A stretch of DNA of 64,000 nucleotides from Hymenobacter monticola (GTDB lineage Bacteria; Bacteroidota; Bacteroidia; Cytophagales; Hymenobacteraceae): assembly GCF_022811645.1 (NCBI RefSeq), contig NZ_CP094536.1, forward strand, positions 1 through 64,000. Direction: 5' to 3'. Positions within the stretch are counted from its first letter, which is position 1. Each line of letters opens with the position of its first letter. The notes beneath the pieces were generated by a model, which was not told where the DNA came from, made no database searches, and was given only the letters and a program-made list of their open reading frames with translations. The translations under genes and the position numbers were made by a program. This document shows positions 43,969 through 53,635 of this stretch, in pieces.

Positions 43969-45275
43969 TGGATTCTCCGATGAACGCACGCGAATCAGAA
44001 TTTTATCCGTTGCTAGGGGACGCAGTAGAAGCTGTGACTCTGACAATACCGAAAGCCGTTGAATTGGTGCAAGCCCTGCAAAGTCAGGGCTTGCCCTATA
44101 TGCGGCTGGTGAATTGTCTACGTTTCGAAGACCACGAGGTAGTCGTAGTTGATGTCGAGCCCGAGGTGCCCCAGCATCCGGTCCACGACGTGCGCAGTGT
44201 TGAGCGAATAGCGATTGTCTATGCTCAGGTGGATACCGACCACCAGACTATTCTGGCGTTACGCCGAGACTTCCCCTTGGTGCCACACCTCCATTTTGGC
44301 GACGAAGGAATGCCTCGCAGCCTGTGCCTGTACCAAACTGCCTACGCCGACCTGAAACCGACTTGGACGGCAGCAGCTCTTCTTCGGCAGCTGCAGCACT
44401 GGTTAACCCAAACGGCACGTGGAGAACTGCACGCCGCTGACCAAGCCCTGGAGCAGGCATTTTATGCACCCAGGGAGCGGCTCGTGTTGCCATCTGCCTT
44501 TTTTGCGCCCGATGCGTCGGCTGTTCTAGAGCCCATCATAGTGCGTTTCGCCAGCAAAGTGCTTGGTCAGATAACGTTGGTAGCGTCGCCTGTATCTGCA
44601 GTTTCAGCCACCGAAGGCCAGCAAGCCCAGTTGGCTAGTTTTGTCTATACAGCCCAGCCGCAGGTGCACGGCCTCATTCACGAACAACCACGTACGCTCG
44701 CCGCGCTCCAAGATTACTTAGCTGAAACCGACGCCGGTTTTACGCACGCGCTGCGGCAGCACCTGTTTGCACTAAAGGGGGCTCCCTCCTTTGATAGTGG
44801 GCTGAAGCTTCTGATTATCATACGGCTTCCCAAGCGGCGGACGGCGACGGGAGCGGTCGAAGCGATGGAGGTGTGGGGATTTGCTTCGTCCAGTACACTA
44901 GCTGAAATCGGTACAGACCTCGGAATTTGGGAAGTATACGAAAACAATCTAGCTCAACTGTTTCCAATCGACTCAGCTAAAACGGGTCAGGAGAGCACCC
45001 TGATTTTACTTAACCCGGTTTGTGCACTGACCCGTAAGCTGGCAGCTGCCTATAATGGCCTGCGGCCCACCGAGACCCGTTTCGTAGCTATTGGAGCGGG
45101 TAGTTTGGGGTCGCAAGTAGTGAATAACTTGGTGCGCGCCGGGCAGGGCAATTGGGTTTGGCTGGATGAGGACCAGTATTTACCTCATAATGCAGCTCGT
45201 CACTACCTGCCAGGTAATCTGGTTGGTCATGGCAAAGCACAGGCGATGGTGTCGCTGTTGAAGGGGTCGCACTAG
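43968..45275 (+). pseudogene. E2-E1-JAB polypeptide, 5' part (disrupted by Tn3 transposon)
   Basis: Codes for residues 1-432 of a restored 757-residue protein, then three codons of transposon end and a stop. Start is the GTG overlapping the MBL stop; an ATG lies at 43980. Residues 1 to about 165 are E2-like: MPRSLCLYQTAY has the candidate catalytic Cys120, followed by a Trp and the LLRQLQHWLTQ helix. About 170-365 is an unassigned middle domain. At 370 the E1/ThiF Rossmann fold begins (FVAIGAGSLGSQ, then LDEDQYLPHNAARH). The truncated product keeps E2 but loses most of E1. Confidence 0.88.
45258..45262. repeat. left 5-bp target duplication TTGAA
   Basis: TTGAA abuts IRL and is repeated abutting IRR at 53631-53635. 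Five bp is the standard Tn3-family duplication. Confidence 0.95.
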
Positions 45276-45301
45276 AGTAGGAACGGAAAACAACGCTAAG
45301 G
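45263..45301 (+). repeat. Tn3 IRL, 39 bp
   Basis: Perfect inverse of IRR. The transposase stop codon (complement of 45296-45298) lies inside it. Confidence 0.95.
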
Positions 45302-48300
45302 AAATTCGGCCAGCCGTTCTTCCCAGCTGGCGGGGTTGCGCAACGGGCGCATTTCGCCGGCGGCAATGTCTTCGGGCAAGCTGAAATCGTAGCGGCCCAG
45401 CATGTTGACGTGCTCGTGCAGCAAGGGCGAGAGGCGCGCCACGTCGTCCGGGTTCAGCACGCCTTCCGTCTGCTGCCACCGTTCCAGGGCGTGCTGCAGA
45501 TAGCGGGTGTTCCACAGCACCAGGGCGTTGACCACGAGTCCAAGGGCGCCCAACTGGTCCTCCATGCCCTCGCGGTAGCGCTGGCGTAGCTCGCCTTTTT
45601 TGCCGTGGAAGACCGCCCGGGCCACGGCGTGCCGTCCCTCGCCCCGGTTGAGCTGGACCAGGATGCGCCGGCGGTAGGCCTCGTCCTGCACGTAGGCCAG
45701 CAGGTACAGCGTTTTTTCGACGCGGCCCAACTCCGCGACGGCCCGCCCCAGGCCCGAGAGGGAGCCCGCCCGTTGCAGGGTGCGCATGACGGCCGTGGCC
45801 TTGACTTTGCCGAGTTTCAGGGAGCCGGCCAGGCCCAGCATGTCGTCCCAGTGGTCGTGAATCAGGCGGGCGTTGACCACGTGGCGGCCCAACTCGTTGA
45901 GCGGACCGTAGTCGTCCTCTTTTTCCAGCCGCCAGAAGCGCTGGTCCGCCAAGTCGGCCAGGCGGGGGCTGAAGCGGTAGCCCAGCAGCGAAAACAGGCC
46001 AAATACCACGTCGCTGTAGCCGTGGGTATCGGCCATGATTTCGCGCGGGTCCAGGCGGGTTTGTTGTTCCAGCAACCCGGCCAGGATGAACAAAGAGTCG
46101 CGCAGCGTACCCGGAATGACGATGCCGTGGAAGCCCGTGAACTGGTCGCTGGTGAAGTTATAATACGTCACCCCACGCTGGGACCCGAAGTATTTGCGGT
46201 TCCAGCCGGCGTGCAGCGTACGCACGGGCACGACGAAGCGCATGCCATCGGCCGAGGCCACCTCCCCGCCGCCCCAGGCCTGCGCCAGGGGCAGCCCCGC
46301 TTGAGCATCCACCAGGCGGGCATTGGCGGCGGTGAGCGTTTCGGCGCGCAGGTAGTTTTGCTGCACCCACGCCAAGCGCGCCAGCGTCAGGGCCGGCACG
46401 TCAGCCCGGGCGACGGTTTTCAGCCCCAGGTTGCACGCCTGGGCTAGTAGCACGGCACAGATACTGAGCGGCAGGTCGGCGGCTGCGGGCTGCCCGTCGG
46501 CCACGTGGGTAAAGGCGGCGGCAAAGCCGGTAAACGCGTCCACCTCCCGCAACAGGGCCGCTACTTCGACCTGGGGCAGGGCAGCCGCCAGCTGCTCGCG
46601 CACGTGCGCCAGCAAATCTGACTCGTCTTGTGCCGGCAAGGCGCTGAGCGTGACGACCGGCTGGCCGTCTTGCTCGACCACCTGCAGGGCGGTGTTCTGC
46701 GCTAGGTGCTCCCCGACCTCGGCATACGCCGTGCGCAGCAGCTGCCCCAGACGGGCCAGTTCCACCGCCGGGTTCAGGGAACGGTCCAGGGCCCGGGCCA
46801 CCGAGTCCCGCGCCGCCTCCCAGGCCGCACCGCGCAACAGCTCGGCCCGCGGGTCGGCGTGGCGCTCGCTGGTCGGCACAAACACGTCGCGGCGGCGCAC
46901 GGCCTGCTGCAGCCGTTCCAGCACGCAAAGGGTGTAGGCCTGCGGATTCACTTCTCCTTTGGCCGGGAACACCCGCCGGGCCCACCCCTTTGGGACCACC
47001 GTGCGGGGCGCGGCCGACCACTTCGGGCGGCCCCGGCCGCCGGCTTCCTGCCCCTGCAAAAAGGCCCAGGCCTCCAGCAGGGGCCTGGCGGTGGGCGTTC
47101 CCTCGAAGGCGATGCCGGTCAGCAGCGCGGGCAAAAACCGGCGCACCGTGGCATAACTGCCGCTCAGCGCTTCCGCCAACGGGTCCTCCGGTGGACTGGC
47201 CAATGCCTGCACGGTGGCCGCCGCGGCACGCAAGGGCGCCTGGCCCAGGCGGTCGAACACCTGCTGGCGCACCTGCCCGGCTGGTACGGCCTCGTCGAGG
47301 AGCAGCTCGACGGCCTGCTGGAGCAGCAGCGCGGCCTGGTCCAGGTCCTTGAGCGAGCGCAGGCGTTCGCGCCGGCGCTTGGTTTCGCCCCGCAGGGCCA
47401 GCGACGTGAGCAGACTGTCGAAGAGGTCGAGCACGTCGTCCGTGGCCGTGCGCTCCAAGGTCTGGGCGAAGACCAGCAGCGTGGCCAGCCGGCGTTCCTC
47501 GCCCATGCGCACCAGCGTCTGCGCCCAGGCCAGCTGGGCGTGGCGGGCCAAGCGCGCCAACCGGGCTTCGGGTAAGTCGGCTACGGGCACGGCGCTCACA
47601 CCCAGGGCGCGGATTTCGTCCACCCGGCGCAAGGCAGCGGCCAGCGCCGGGGCGGACACGCGGGTGGGCGGGGTGCGCAGGCGCTCCAGGTGGGTGAGCC
47701 GCTCCCCGGCCGGTACAGTCAACAGGGTTTCCAGCGCCGCTTGCTGGGGCGGGTTCAGGCGCGTGCGCAGCTGGCGGTAGAGGTGGCGGCCGGTGCGCTC
47801 GCGGACCCGCGCAATCAGGCGGGCCAGCAGCGAGACGCCGGGCAAGACGACCCGCTGCGCGACCAGGTGGGCCGTGGTCAAGTCAAACAGCACGCTGGGC
47901 CGGACGGTGCTCGTCAGCACCTGCGCGTAGAGCCAGCGGGTGAGCCGAAACGCCTGCCGCCCGTCAAACGGGGTGTACCCGAGGTGGGCCACAATCCGGG
48001 CCTGGTGGTCGTACCACGTGTTCGGCCGGGTCCGGTACGCGGCCAAGGCGTCCGCGGGCAGGTGCAGCTGCTCGGCCAGCGTCTGCACCACCACGGTCGG
48101 CACCCGCAACGGGTCGGTCAGGAAGGTGCCCAGAAAGCGCAGGGTGCAGAGCTGCACGGCACACCCGAGTTTGTTGGCGGGGCGTCGGCGCGCGGCCAGG
48201 AGGTGGCCATCGGCTGCGCTCAGGTAAAAGAACCGGGCCAGCTGTTCGGGGCTGGGCTCGTCGGCATAGCAGCCGAAGCGGGCGGCCTGCTCGTCACTGA

Positions 48301-48316
48301 GGAATTCTACGGGCAT
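45296..48316 (-). CDS. tnpA: Tn3-family transposase
   Basis: Protein of 1,006 residues from the ATG at 48316 (MPVEFLSDEQAARFG), the usual Tn3 transposase start; a GTG or ATG further up at 48355 is less likely. DTHGYSDVVFGLFSLLGYRF contains the first catalytic Asp and LSPLLHEHVNMLGRYDF the catalytic Glu near the C-terminus. Full family length with no frameshift. It cuts at the 39-bp ends and performs replicative transposition. Confidence 0.95.
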   Translation of the reverse strand: MPVEFLSDEQAARFGCYADEPSPEQLARFFYLSAADGHLLAARRRPANKLGCAVQLCTLRFLGTFLTDPLRVPTVVVQTLAEQLHLPADALAAYRTRPNTWYDHQARIVAHLGYTPFDGRQAFRLTRWLYAQVLTSTVRPSVLFDLTTAHLVAQRVVLPGVSLLARLIARVRERTGRHLYRQLRTRLNPPQQAALETLLTVPAGERLTHLERLRTPPTRVSAPALAAALRRVDEIRALGVSAVPVADLPEARLARLARHAQLAWAQTLVRMGEERRLATLLVFAQTLERTATDDVLDLFDSLLTSLALRGETKRRRERLRSLKDLDQAALLLQQAVELLLDEAVPAGQVRQQVFDRLGQAPLRAAAATVQALASPPEDPLAEALSGSYATVRRFLPALLTGIAFEGTPTARPLLEAWAFLQGQEAGGRGRPKWSAAPRTVVPKGWARRVFPAKGEVNPQAYTLCVLERLQQAVRRRDVFVPTSERHADPRAELLRGAAWEAARDSVARALDRSLNPAVELARLGQLLRTAYAEVGEHLAQNTALQVVEQDGQPVVTLSALPAQDESDLLAHVREQLAAALPQVEVAALLREVDAFTGFAAAFTHVADGQPAAADLPLSICAVLLAQACNLGLKTVARADVPALTLARLAWVQQNYLRAETLTAANARLVDAQAGLPLAQAWGGGEVASADGMRFVVPVRTLHAGWNRKYFGSQRGVTYYNFTSDQFTGFHGIVIPGTLRDSLFILAGLLEQQTRLDPREIMADTHGYSDVVFGLFSLLGYRFSPRLADLADQRFWRLEKEDDYGPLNELGRHVVNARLIHDHWDDMLGLAGSLKLGKVKATAVMRTLQRAGSLSGLGRAVAELGRVEKTLYLLAYVQDEAYRRRILVQLNRGEGRHAVARAVFHGKKGELRQRYREGMEDQLGALGLVVNALVLWNTRYLQHALERWQQTEGVLNPDDVARLSPLLHEHVNMLGRYDFSLPEDIAAGEMRPLRNPASWEERLAEFP

Positions 48317-48414
48317 GGGCCGGGAGGCAGCGAGGGAATAGGCCAACCGTCGCATGGCGCCGCTATCAAACCGGAATAGCCTGCCAGAAAGCCCTGAGCC
48401 GCGCTGTTATGGTA

Positions 48415-49809
48415 TTAGAAGTTTTGCCCGATGCCGAAATAGAACAGCCGGTCTTCCTTGGATACGCCGTAATCCGCGTAGAGCATGGTCGAGAGGTTCC
48501 AGGCAATGCGTGCCCCGGCTCCGTACGAAAACCGGACGTCGCGCAGGCCCAGGTCTTGCCACCGGTCGCGCACTGTGCCGGCATCCGCAAACGGGGCCAC
48601 CCCCAGCCCGAAGTTCTGCTTGCCCAGCTTGACATCGGCCAGCCGGATGCGGAGCTCGGCGTTGGCAAACGCCAGCGAGCGGGCCAGGAAGCGGTTGGCC
48701 CGGTAGCCGCGCAGCGACTGCCGCCCCCCCAGCGCGTTGATGCTGCCGTCGGGGCTCCACTGGTCCTGAAACTCAAAGAACGGGGCTTCTTTCCCGAAAA
48801 TGTTGCCCACGCCGAACCGGCCGGCCAGCACCGTGCGCGGGCCCACGGGCAGCTTGCGGTAGGCCCGGCCCTGAAAAAACAGCTTGTTGAAGCGGAACTG
48901 CGAGCCGATGACGGGGCTGGAAAACTCGTTGGCTGCTTCAAAGTACACTCCGCGGGTCGGGTCGGGCTCGAAGTCCCGCGTGTCGTGAATCAGCGCCGTC
49001 TGCAGGATGGATACCCACCCCCCGTCCAGGCCAAAGATGCGCCCCTGCTGCGCATCGCGCTGTAGCAGCGACGTGCCGTTAGGCGCCGTGGTTTCTTCGC
49101 CGTTACAGGTCGCTTCGGCCTTCGTGCCCTGGAACGTGTCGTAGGAGAGGTGTTGAATCTCGTAGCCGCCCATCACGCGCCAGCGACCTTTGCCCAGGGC
49201 ATAGTCAGCTTTCAGGTTGAGCATAAACTCGGTTTCCCGGAACCGGTTGGACAGGGCATCGGTAACCTCCGCGGCTTCGCCGGCCTGCCCCGGCCGCAGG
49301 GTTTTGCGGGCCGCGTCGTACTGGGCGTAGGTGGCAAACGTCACGTCCGGGTTCGAGGGCAGGCGCAGGCGGCCGAGCGTGGCCTCGGACGAGCCGAAGT
49401 ACAGGTTGGCTGGGTTTTGCTGGGCCTTGAAGTCGACGCGGTAGCGCCAGCGCGTGCCCTTGTAGTAGGGCACGTCCAGGGACAGGGTGAACTCGCGGGC
49501 GTTGGTGGTAAAGTACGCCGCGTTGGCGCGCAGGCGTGTGAGGTAAGGCGTGTAGGCAAACAGCGGATTGTCGCGGGTGCCGTTCCAGATGATGTTGGTT
49601 TTGACCCCCACGCCGAACCCCGTGACCGGGTCGGACGACAGGTCGGGTAGTCCGGTCACGAACAGGCCTTCCCGTTTTTTGGCCAGGTCGGCGTCCGACA
49701 TGCGCTTGGAGCGGATAAAGGAGAGGCTGTCCACTTGCTGGGCAGAGGCCGCGGCGGCGCACAGGCCCAGGGAGGCTGTGAGCCAGGTACGCAACAGGCT
49801 TGTTTTCAT
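48415..49809 (-). CDS. outer-membrane beta-barrel protein (BamA/TamA-like, DUF5982 type)
   Basis: Protein of 464 residues from the ATG at 49809, with signal peptide (LTASLGLCAAAASAQ). The mature N-terminus DADLAKKREGLFVTGLP, then SSDPVTGFGVGVK, is typical of DUF5982 barrels. The C-terminal half carries surface-antigen features: IHDTRDFEPDPTRGVYFE, SLRGYRANRF (the RGY motif) and a terminal aromatic residue (GIGQNF). Cargo of the Tn3 element; it may export lipid or protein or act with the neighbouring phosphatase in envelope remodelling. Confidence 0.82.
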   Translation of the reverse strand: MKTSLLRTWLTASLGLCAAAASAQQVDSLSFIRSKRMSDADLAKKREGLFVTGLPDLSSDPVTGFGVGVKTNIIWNGTRDNPLFAYTPYLTRLRANAAYFTTNAREFTLSLDVPYYKGTRWRYRVDFKAQQNPANLYFGSSEATLGRLRLPSNPDVTFATYAQYDAARKTLRPGQAGEAAEVTDALSNRFRETEFMLNLKADYALGKGRWRVMGGYEIQHLSYDTFQGTKAEATCNGEETTAPNGTSLLQRDAQQGRIFGLDGGWVSILQTALIHDTRDFEPDPTRGVYFEAANEFSSPVIGSQFRFNKLFFQGRAYRKLPVGPRTVLAGRFGVGNIFGKEAPFFEFQDQWSPDGSINALGGRQSLRGYRANRFLARSLAFANAELRIRLADVKLGKQNFGLGVAPFADAGTVRDRWQDLGLRDVRFSYGAGARIAWNLSTMLYADYGVSKEDRLFYFGIGQNF

Positions 49810-49936
49810 GTGTTTTTTGCTGGGCAATGGGAGGGACAGGTGGTGAGGAAACGCATGCGCTGGCTTGTTGGCGTAGGGTAGTCCGACAAAGCTCCCGCAC
49901 GATTCTGAAGTCATTCTGTAGTTTCCTACGCTTGCC

Positions 49937-50719
49937 TTACCACGCCATGACGGCGGTGGCCCCGATGGCCCCCTGCTGGTAGCTGGGCACGACCAGCGCC
50001 CGGTTGCCCAGCACCTTGCGCAGTGGTTTTGTTACCAGCGGGTACAGCCAGTACGCGGCCTGCGTTGACAGAATGCCCACGCCGGCTCCGGCCAGCACAT
50101 CGGAAAACCAATGCACGTCTTTGGCCATGCGAATACCACCTGTGGCCGCTGCTACAGAGTAGCCGCCCACGCTGTACCAGACGCTGCGCCCGCCGTATTC
50201 CTTGTGCAGGAACGTAGCCGAGGCGAAGGCCAGGCTGGTGTGCTGGCTGGGAAAGGAATGGAAGTCGGAACCGTCGGGGCGCTGCACCTGCGTGAGCTTC
50301 TTCAGGTTGCTGGTCACCGCATCGTTGAGGGTGAAGGCCAGCGCCGCCAGCAGCAGCTGGTCCACGGGTTTGTGACGGCCCGGCACCCCGGCTAGGCCCA
50401 GGCCGAGCGTTACGGCCCCTGGCAGGTACCGGAGCTGGTTGTCGAGCGTCGTCGTGGGCCGGCCCATATGCTCGCGGATTTCCTCCCGCAGTTCCTCGTC
50501 CGATTCCAGCGCCTCCACCCGGTGGGTGGTCAGGGCGCCGGCCGTAAGCAGCAGCGTAGGCACCAGCAGCGCCTGCGCCACTGATCGCTGCCAGAGCGGC
50601 GGGCGGGCGGTGGAGTCACACCGGGAAGGCATTACCGAAACAGCAGGCCCCGTCTGGGCCTGGGCCGGGAACAGGGGCAGCAGCCAGCACAGCCAGGGGA
50701 GCAACACAGAGCGGGGCAT
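49937..50719 (-). CDS. PAP2-family phosphatase
   Basis: Protein of 260 residues from the ATG at 50719, with an N-terminal signal or anchor (LLPWLCWLLPLFPAQAQ). The three PAP2 motifs are seen: KKLTQVQRP, FPSQHTSLAF and RMAKDVHWFSDVLAG. Such periplasmic enzymes dephosphorylate lipid A, undecaprenyl pyrophosphate or phosphatidic acid. It is downstream of the transposon's two-component pair on the same strand, so it is probably their target. Confidence 0.88.
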   Translation of the reverse strand: MPRSVLLPWLCWLLPLFPAQAQTGPAVSVMPSRCDSTARPPLWQRSVAQALLVPTLLLTAGALTTHRVEALESDEELREEIREHMGRPTTTLDNQLRYLPGAVTLGLGLAGVPGRHKPVDQLLLAALAFTLNDAVTSNLKKLTQVQRPDGSDFHSFPSQHTSLAFASATFLHKEYGGRSVWYSVGGYSVAAATGGIRMAKDVHWFSDVLAGAGVGILSTQAAYWLYPLVTKPLRKVLGNRALVVPSYQQGAIGATAVMAW

Positions 50720-50780
50720 AGAGAAAAGCAGCAGGTACGCCCCAAACGTAGGGGGCAATTCTGTGCACATTCTGTAATGG

Positions 50781-52055
50781 TCAGGACCGGGGGGACACTG
50801 GGGCGAACCGGACGCGCAGCGTATGCCGCGCCGGGTCCGGGGCGTAGTCGTATGCCACGGTAAAGCCATAGAAGGCAGCAATGCTCTGCACGATGGACAA
50901 GCCCAGGCCGGGCGAGTCCGAAGCGGCATTCTGCTTGCGAAACCGCTCGAAAAACTGTGCGGGTTTCTGCTGCGCCGCCAGGGCGGGGCCGGCATTGGTG
51001 ATGACCAGCTCGGTGGCACTCAGCTGCACCCGCAACAGGCCGCCCGGCAAGTTGTGCCGGATGGCGTTGTGCAGCAGGTTACTGAGCAGCGAATCGGCCA
51101 GCGCGGGGTGCAGCATAAGCAACGGCGCGGCATTTAATTGCACGTCCAGCTGCAACTCCTTCTGCTGGATGAACTCCTCCAGTTGCGCCAGTTTCTCCCG
51201 CAGCAACTCCGCCAGCGGCACCGGCTGGGCGGCGGCAAATTGCTGGTTCTCAATTTTGCTGAGCAGCGTCAGCCCCTGGTGCAGACGGGCCAGCCGCTGC
51301 ACGGCCGCGTACAGGTCGCCCACCAAGGGGCCGGCCGGCGCGGGCAAATCCGGCAGCTGGAGCAGCTGTTCCAGCTTGGCCTGCATGATGGCCAGCGGGG
51401 TGCGGGTTTCGTGAGCCGCGTTTTCCGTGAACTCTTTGAGCAACATGTAGTCGGCCGCGACCCGCTCGCTCAGGTGGGTGAGCGTGTGGTTGAGCTGGGC
51501 GAACTCCTCAATATGGGTATCAGGCAGGTGTAGCACCTGGTGCTGGCGCACGTCGTAGCCGCGCAGCTGGTGGAGGGTCTGCTCAAACGGGGCCCAGAGG
51601 CGGCGGGTCAGCCAGCGGTTGAGCCCCACCACGCCCAGCAGCAGCGTGCCCAGCACCCCCACCAGCAACAGCACAATCAGGCGCTGCACGTCATGGGTTT
51701 CCAGCAGGGCCTTGCTGAGCGATACCCACTGGGTTTGCCCGTTCAGCGGCAGCTGAAACGTGAGCTGGCGGTAGGGCTCCAACTCGTTTTCCAGGGGCTC
51801 CAGCAGCAGGGTATCGCGCAGCCCTTCCGGCTGCGGCTGCGCACTGAGCTGCATGCGGCCCTCAAACGGGGTGCCGGGCAGGTGGCCGATGCGCTGCACC
51901 TGCGCCCGCAAGTAGTCGCGCTGCTGAAACAGGCGCTCCTCCACTTCGCTTTGCAGCGTCCAGCGCACGCCGTAGTAGAGGAACACACTGCCGGCCGTGA
52001 AGAGCACGGTGGCCAGCAGCAGGTAGTAGCGGTTGGTGGCGGCCAGCAGCTTCAT
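50781..52055 (-). CDS. sensor histidine kinase (transposon cargo)
   Basis: Protein of 424 residues with a helix at 11-30 (YYLLLATVLFTAGSVFLYYG), a periplasmic loop and a second helix (LIVLLLVGVLGTLLLGVVGL), then a HAMP-like linker. NAAHETRTPLA holds the phospho-accepting His. The ATPase domain has NLLHNAIRHN (N box) and SPGLGLSIVQSI (G box). Its ATG overlaps the regulator stop (ATGA). It probably senses an envelope or metal signal. Confidence 0.92.
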   Translation of the reverse strand: MKLLAATNRYYLLLATVLFTAGSVFLYYGVRWTLQSEVEERLFQQRDYLRAQVQRIGHLPGTPFEGRMQLSAQPQPEGLRDTLLLEPLENELEPYRQLTFQLPLNGQTQWVSLSKALLETHDVQRLIVLLLVGVLGTLLLGVVGLNRWLTRRLWAPFEQTLHQLRGYDVRQHQVLHLPDTHIEEFAQLNHTLTHLSERVAADYMLLKEFTENAAHETRTPLAIMQAKLEQLLQLPDLPAPAGPLVGDLYAAVQRLARLHQGLTLLSKIENQQFAAAQPVPLAELLREKLAQLEEFIQQKELQLDVQLNAAPLLMLHPALADSLLSNLLHNAIRHNLPGGLLRVQLSATELVITNAGPALAAQQKPAQFFERFRKQNAASDSPGLGLSIVQSIAAFYGFTVAYDYAPDPARHTLRVRFAPVSPRS

Positions 52056-52729
52056 TCCGCGCTAAACTTGTAGCCCACCCCGTACACGGAGCGGATGTAG
52101 TCGCCGGCTCCTTTGTCCTGCAACTTGCGCCGCAGGTTCTTGAGGTGGGTGTAAAGGAAGTCGAAGGAGTCGGCCGCATCGGCCGCGTCGCCCCAGACGT
52201 GCTCGGCAATGGACTCCTTCGTCAGCACGCGGCCGGGGTTGGTGAGCAAATACAGCAGCAAGTCAAATTCCTTGCGCGTAAGCGTTACCGGCTCGCCGTT
52301 GACCAGTACCCGGGCCTGGTCGGGAAACACGGTCAACTCCTGAAACAGTAGGTGGCGCTGCCCCTGAAACTGCCGCCGCCGGATGATGGCTTTCAGCCGG
52401 GCGCTCAGCTCCGAGAGGTGAAACGGCTTGGCCAGGTAGTCGTCGGCCCCCAGCTCCAAGCCCAGCACCTTGTCGTCGAGCGCGCCCCGGGCCGAGACGA
52501 TGAGCACGCCGGCCGGGGAGCGGTCGGCCTTGAGCGTGCGCACCACGTCCAGCCCGTTGCCGTCGGGCAGCGTCAAATCCAGCAGCACGCAGTCGTACTG
52601 GTAGAGCTTGATTTTCTCGTGCGCCTGTTCGTAGCTGGCCGCTGCTTCCACCACATAGCCGTCCTGGCGCAGGTACTCCACCAGGGAAGTGCGCAGGGCC
52701 GGCTCGTCTTCTACAATCAGCAGCTTCAC
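52052..52729 (-). CDS. OmpR-family response regulator (transposon cargo)
   Basis: Protein of 225 residues from a GTG at 52729 (VKLLIVEDEPALR); an upstream ATG in frame at 52795 would add a non-family leader. The receiver domain has the acidic pair in EDE and the phospho-acceptor Asp in CVLLDLTLPDGNG. The C-terminal winged helix includes LTRKEFDLLLYLLTNPGRVLTKE and SVYGVGYKF. It likely autoregulates the operon and the downstream phosphatase gene. Confidence 0.93.
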   Translation of the reverse strand: MKLLIVEDEPALRTSLVEYLRQDGYVVEAAASYEQAHEKIKLYQYDCVLLDLTLPDGNGLDVVRTLKADRSPAGVLIVSARGALDDKVLGLELGADDYLAKPFHLSELSARLKAIIRRRQFQGQRHLLFQELTVFPDQARVLVNGEPVTLTRKEFDLLLYLLTNPGRVLTKESIAEHVWGDAADAADSFDFLYTHLKNLRRKLQDKGAGDYIRSVYGVGYKFSAE

Positions 52730-52822
52730 GGGAGTGCAAGGTGAGGAACGGCGGAAAGGTAGCCGGCAATTCTGAAGACTTTCTGACGGGGGCACTGGGC
52801 TGTCTGGATAGAAAGGCCGGAA

Positions 52823-53416
52823 CTAGGCCGCTTCCTGCGCTCTTCCGCCGGTTGCTACCCCCAGATAGGCCAGGTAACGGTAAATAGTAGCCCGGCCCAC
52901 GCCCAGCAGTTGCCCGATTTCTGCTACCGTTTTGTCTTGTTGCAGGTAGAGCGTTTTTGCGGCCTGGGCTTTGGAGAGGGCTTCTTTGGATAGACCTTTA
53001 GGCCGGCCGCCCTGGCGCCCCCGTGCCCGGGCCGCCGTCAGGCCCGCCTTGGTGCGCTCCCGAATGATGTCGCGCTCAAACTCAGCCAGCGAGGCAAACA
53101 GGTTAAACATGAGCCGGCCCTGGGCGGTGGTTGTGTCCAGGTGGTCCTGCAGGCTGACAAAGTGAATTCCCTGTTGCTGAAAGCCGCTGACCAGTGTGAC
53201 CAGGTCTTTGAGCGAGCGGCCCAGTCGGTCGAGTTTCCAGACCACGAGCGTATCGCCCGTCCGCAGGCGGGTCAGCAGGTGCTGCAGCGCCGGGCGCTCT
53301 TTCACGGACGATACTTTTTCCTGCGCGACCTCCGCGCAGCCGTAGGCCTGCAAGGCATCGGTTTGCAGGTGCAGCTGCTGGTCGGGGGTACTAACACGGG
53401 CGTAGCCGAAAATCAT
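52823..53416 (-). CDS. tnpR: serine resolvase
   Basis: Protein of 197 residues from the ATG at 53416 (MIFGYARVSTPDQQ). Catalytic Ser9 is in ARVST. LDRLGRSLKDLV and EFERDIIRERTKAGL are the other resolvase signatures. The C-terminal HTH (KTVAEIGQLLGVGRATIYRYL) binds res. It resolves the cointegrates made by the transposase. The res site should lie in the 175 bp between its start and IRR. Confidence 0.95.
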   Translation of the reverse strand: MIFGYARVSTPDQQLHLQTDALQAYGCAEVAQEKVSSVKERPALQHLLTRLRTGDTLVVWKLDRLGRSLKDLVTLVSGFQQQGIHFVSLQDHLDTTTAQGRLMFNLFASLAEFERDIIRERTKAGLTAARARGRQGGRPKGLSKEALSKAQAAKTLYLQQDKTVAEIGQLLGVGRATIYRYLAYLGVATGGRAQEAA

Positions 53417-53591
53417 AGGCGGTATTCTCAGGAAGTCAGCAGGAGCAAAGATAGCGAGCCATTGATTCGTGAGAACAGCATATGAGACAGTTTTTGCCCG
53501 ACTCGTAAGGGGGCCAAACGAGCGCGACCAGCGGAACGGAAAAACGCACGTTTTCTGAGACACCCCGACCCCGCCAAAATCGACTACCCGG
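53417..53591. other. candidate res site of the Tn3 element
   Basis: Non-coding gap between tnpR and IRR. It contains two copies of TGAGACA (53484-53490 and 53556-53562) and a CATATG-centred dyad near 53480. This is the expected position for res sub-sites, but I cannot delimit them. Confidence 0.45.
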
Positions 53592-53630
53592 CCTTAGCGT
53601 TGTTTTCCGTTCCTACTCTAGTGCGACCCC
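53592..53630 (-). repeat. Tn3 IRR, 39 bp
   Basis: Perfect reverse complement of IRL, followed by TTGAA at 53631-53635. Confidence 0.95.
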
Positions 53631-53635
53631 TTGAA

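Larger units (their letters stand above)
45263..53630. mobile_element. Tn3-family transposon with envelope/two-component cargo
   Basis: 8,368 bp bounded by perfect 39-bp inverted repeats starting GGGGTCGCACTAGAGTAGG and ending ACAACGCTAAGG, with TTGAA duplicated at both ends. It encodes a 1,006-residue DDE transposase, a serine resolvase, and four cargo genes (response regulator, histidine kinase, PAP2 phosphatase, outer-membrane barrel), all on the minus strand. Removing it with one TTGAA joins SLLK to NTYEQVG and restores the E2-E1-JAB frame. Perfect ends and intact genes suggest a recent, possibly active, insertion. Confidence 0.96.
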
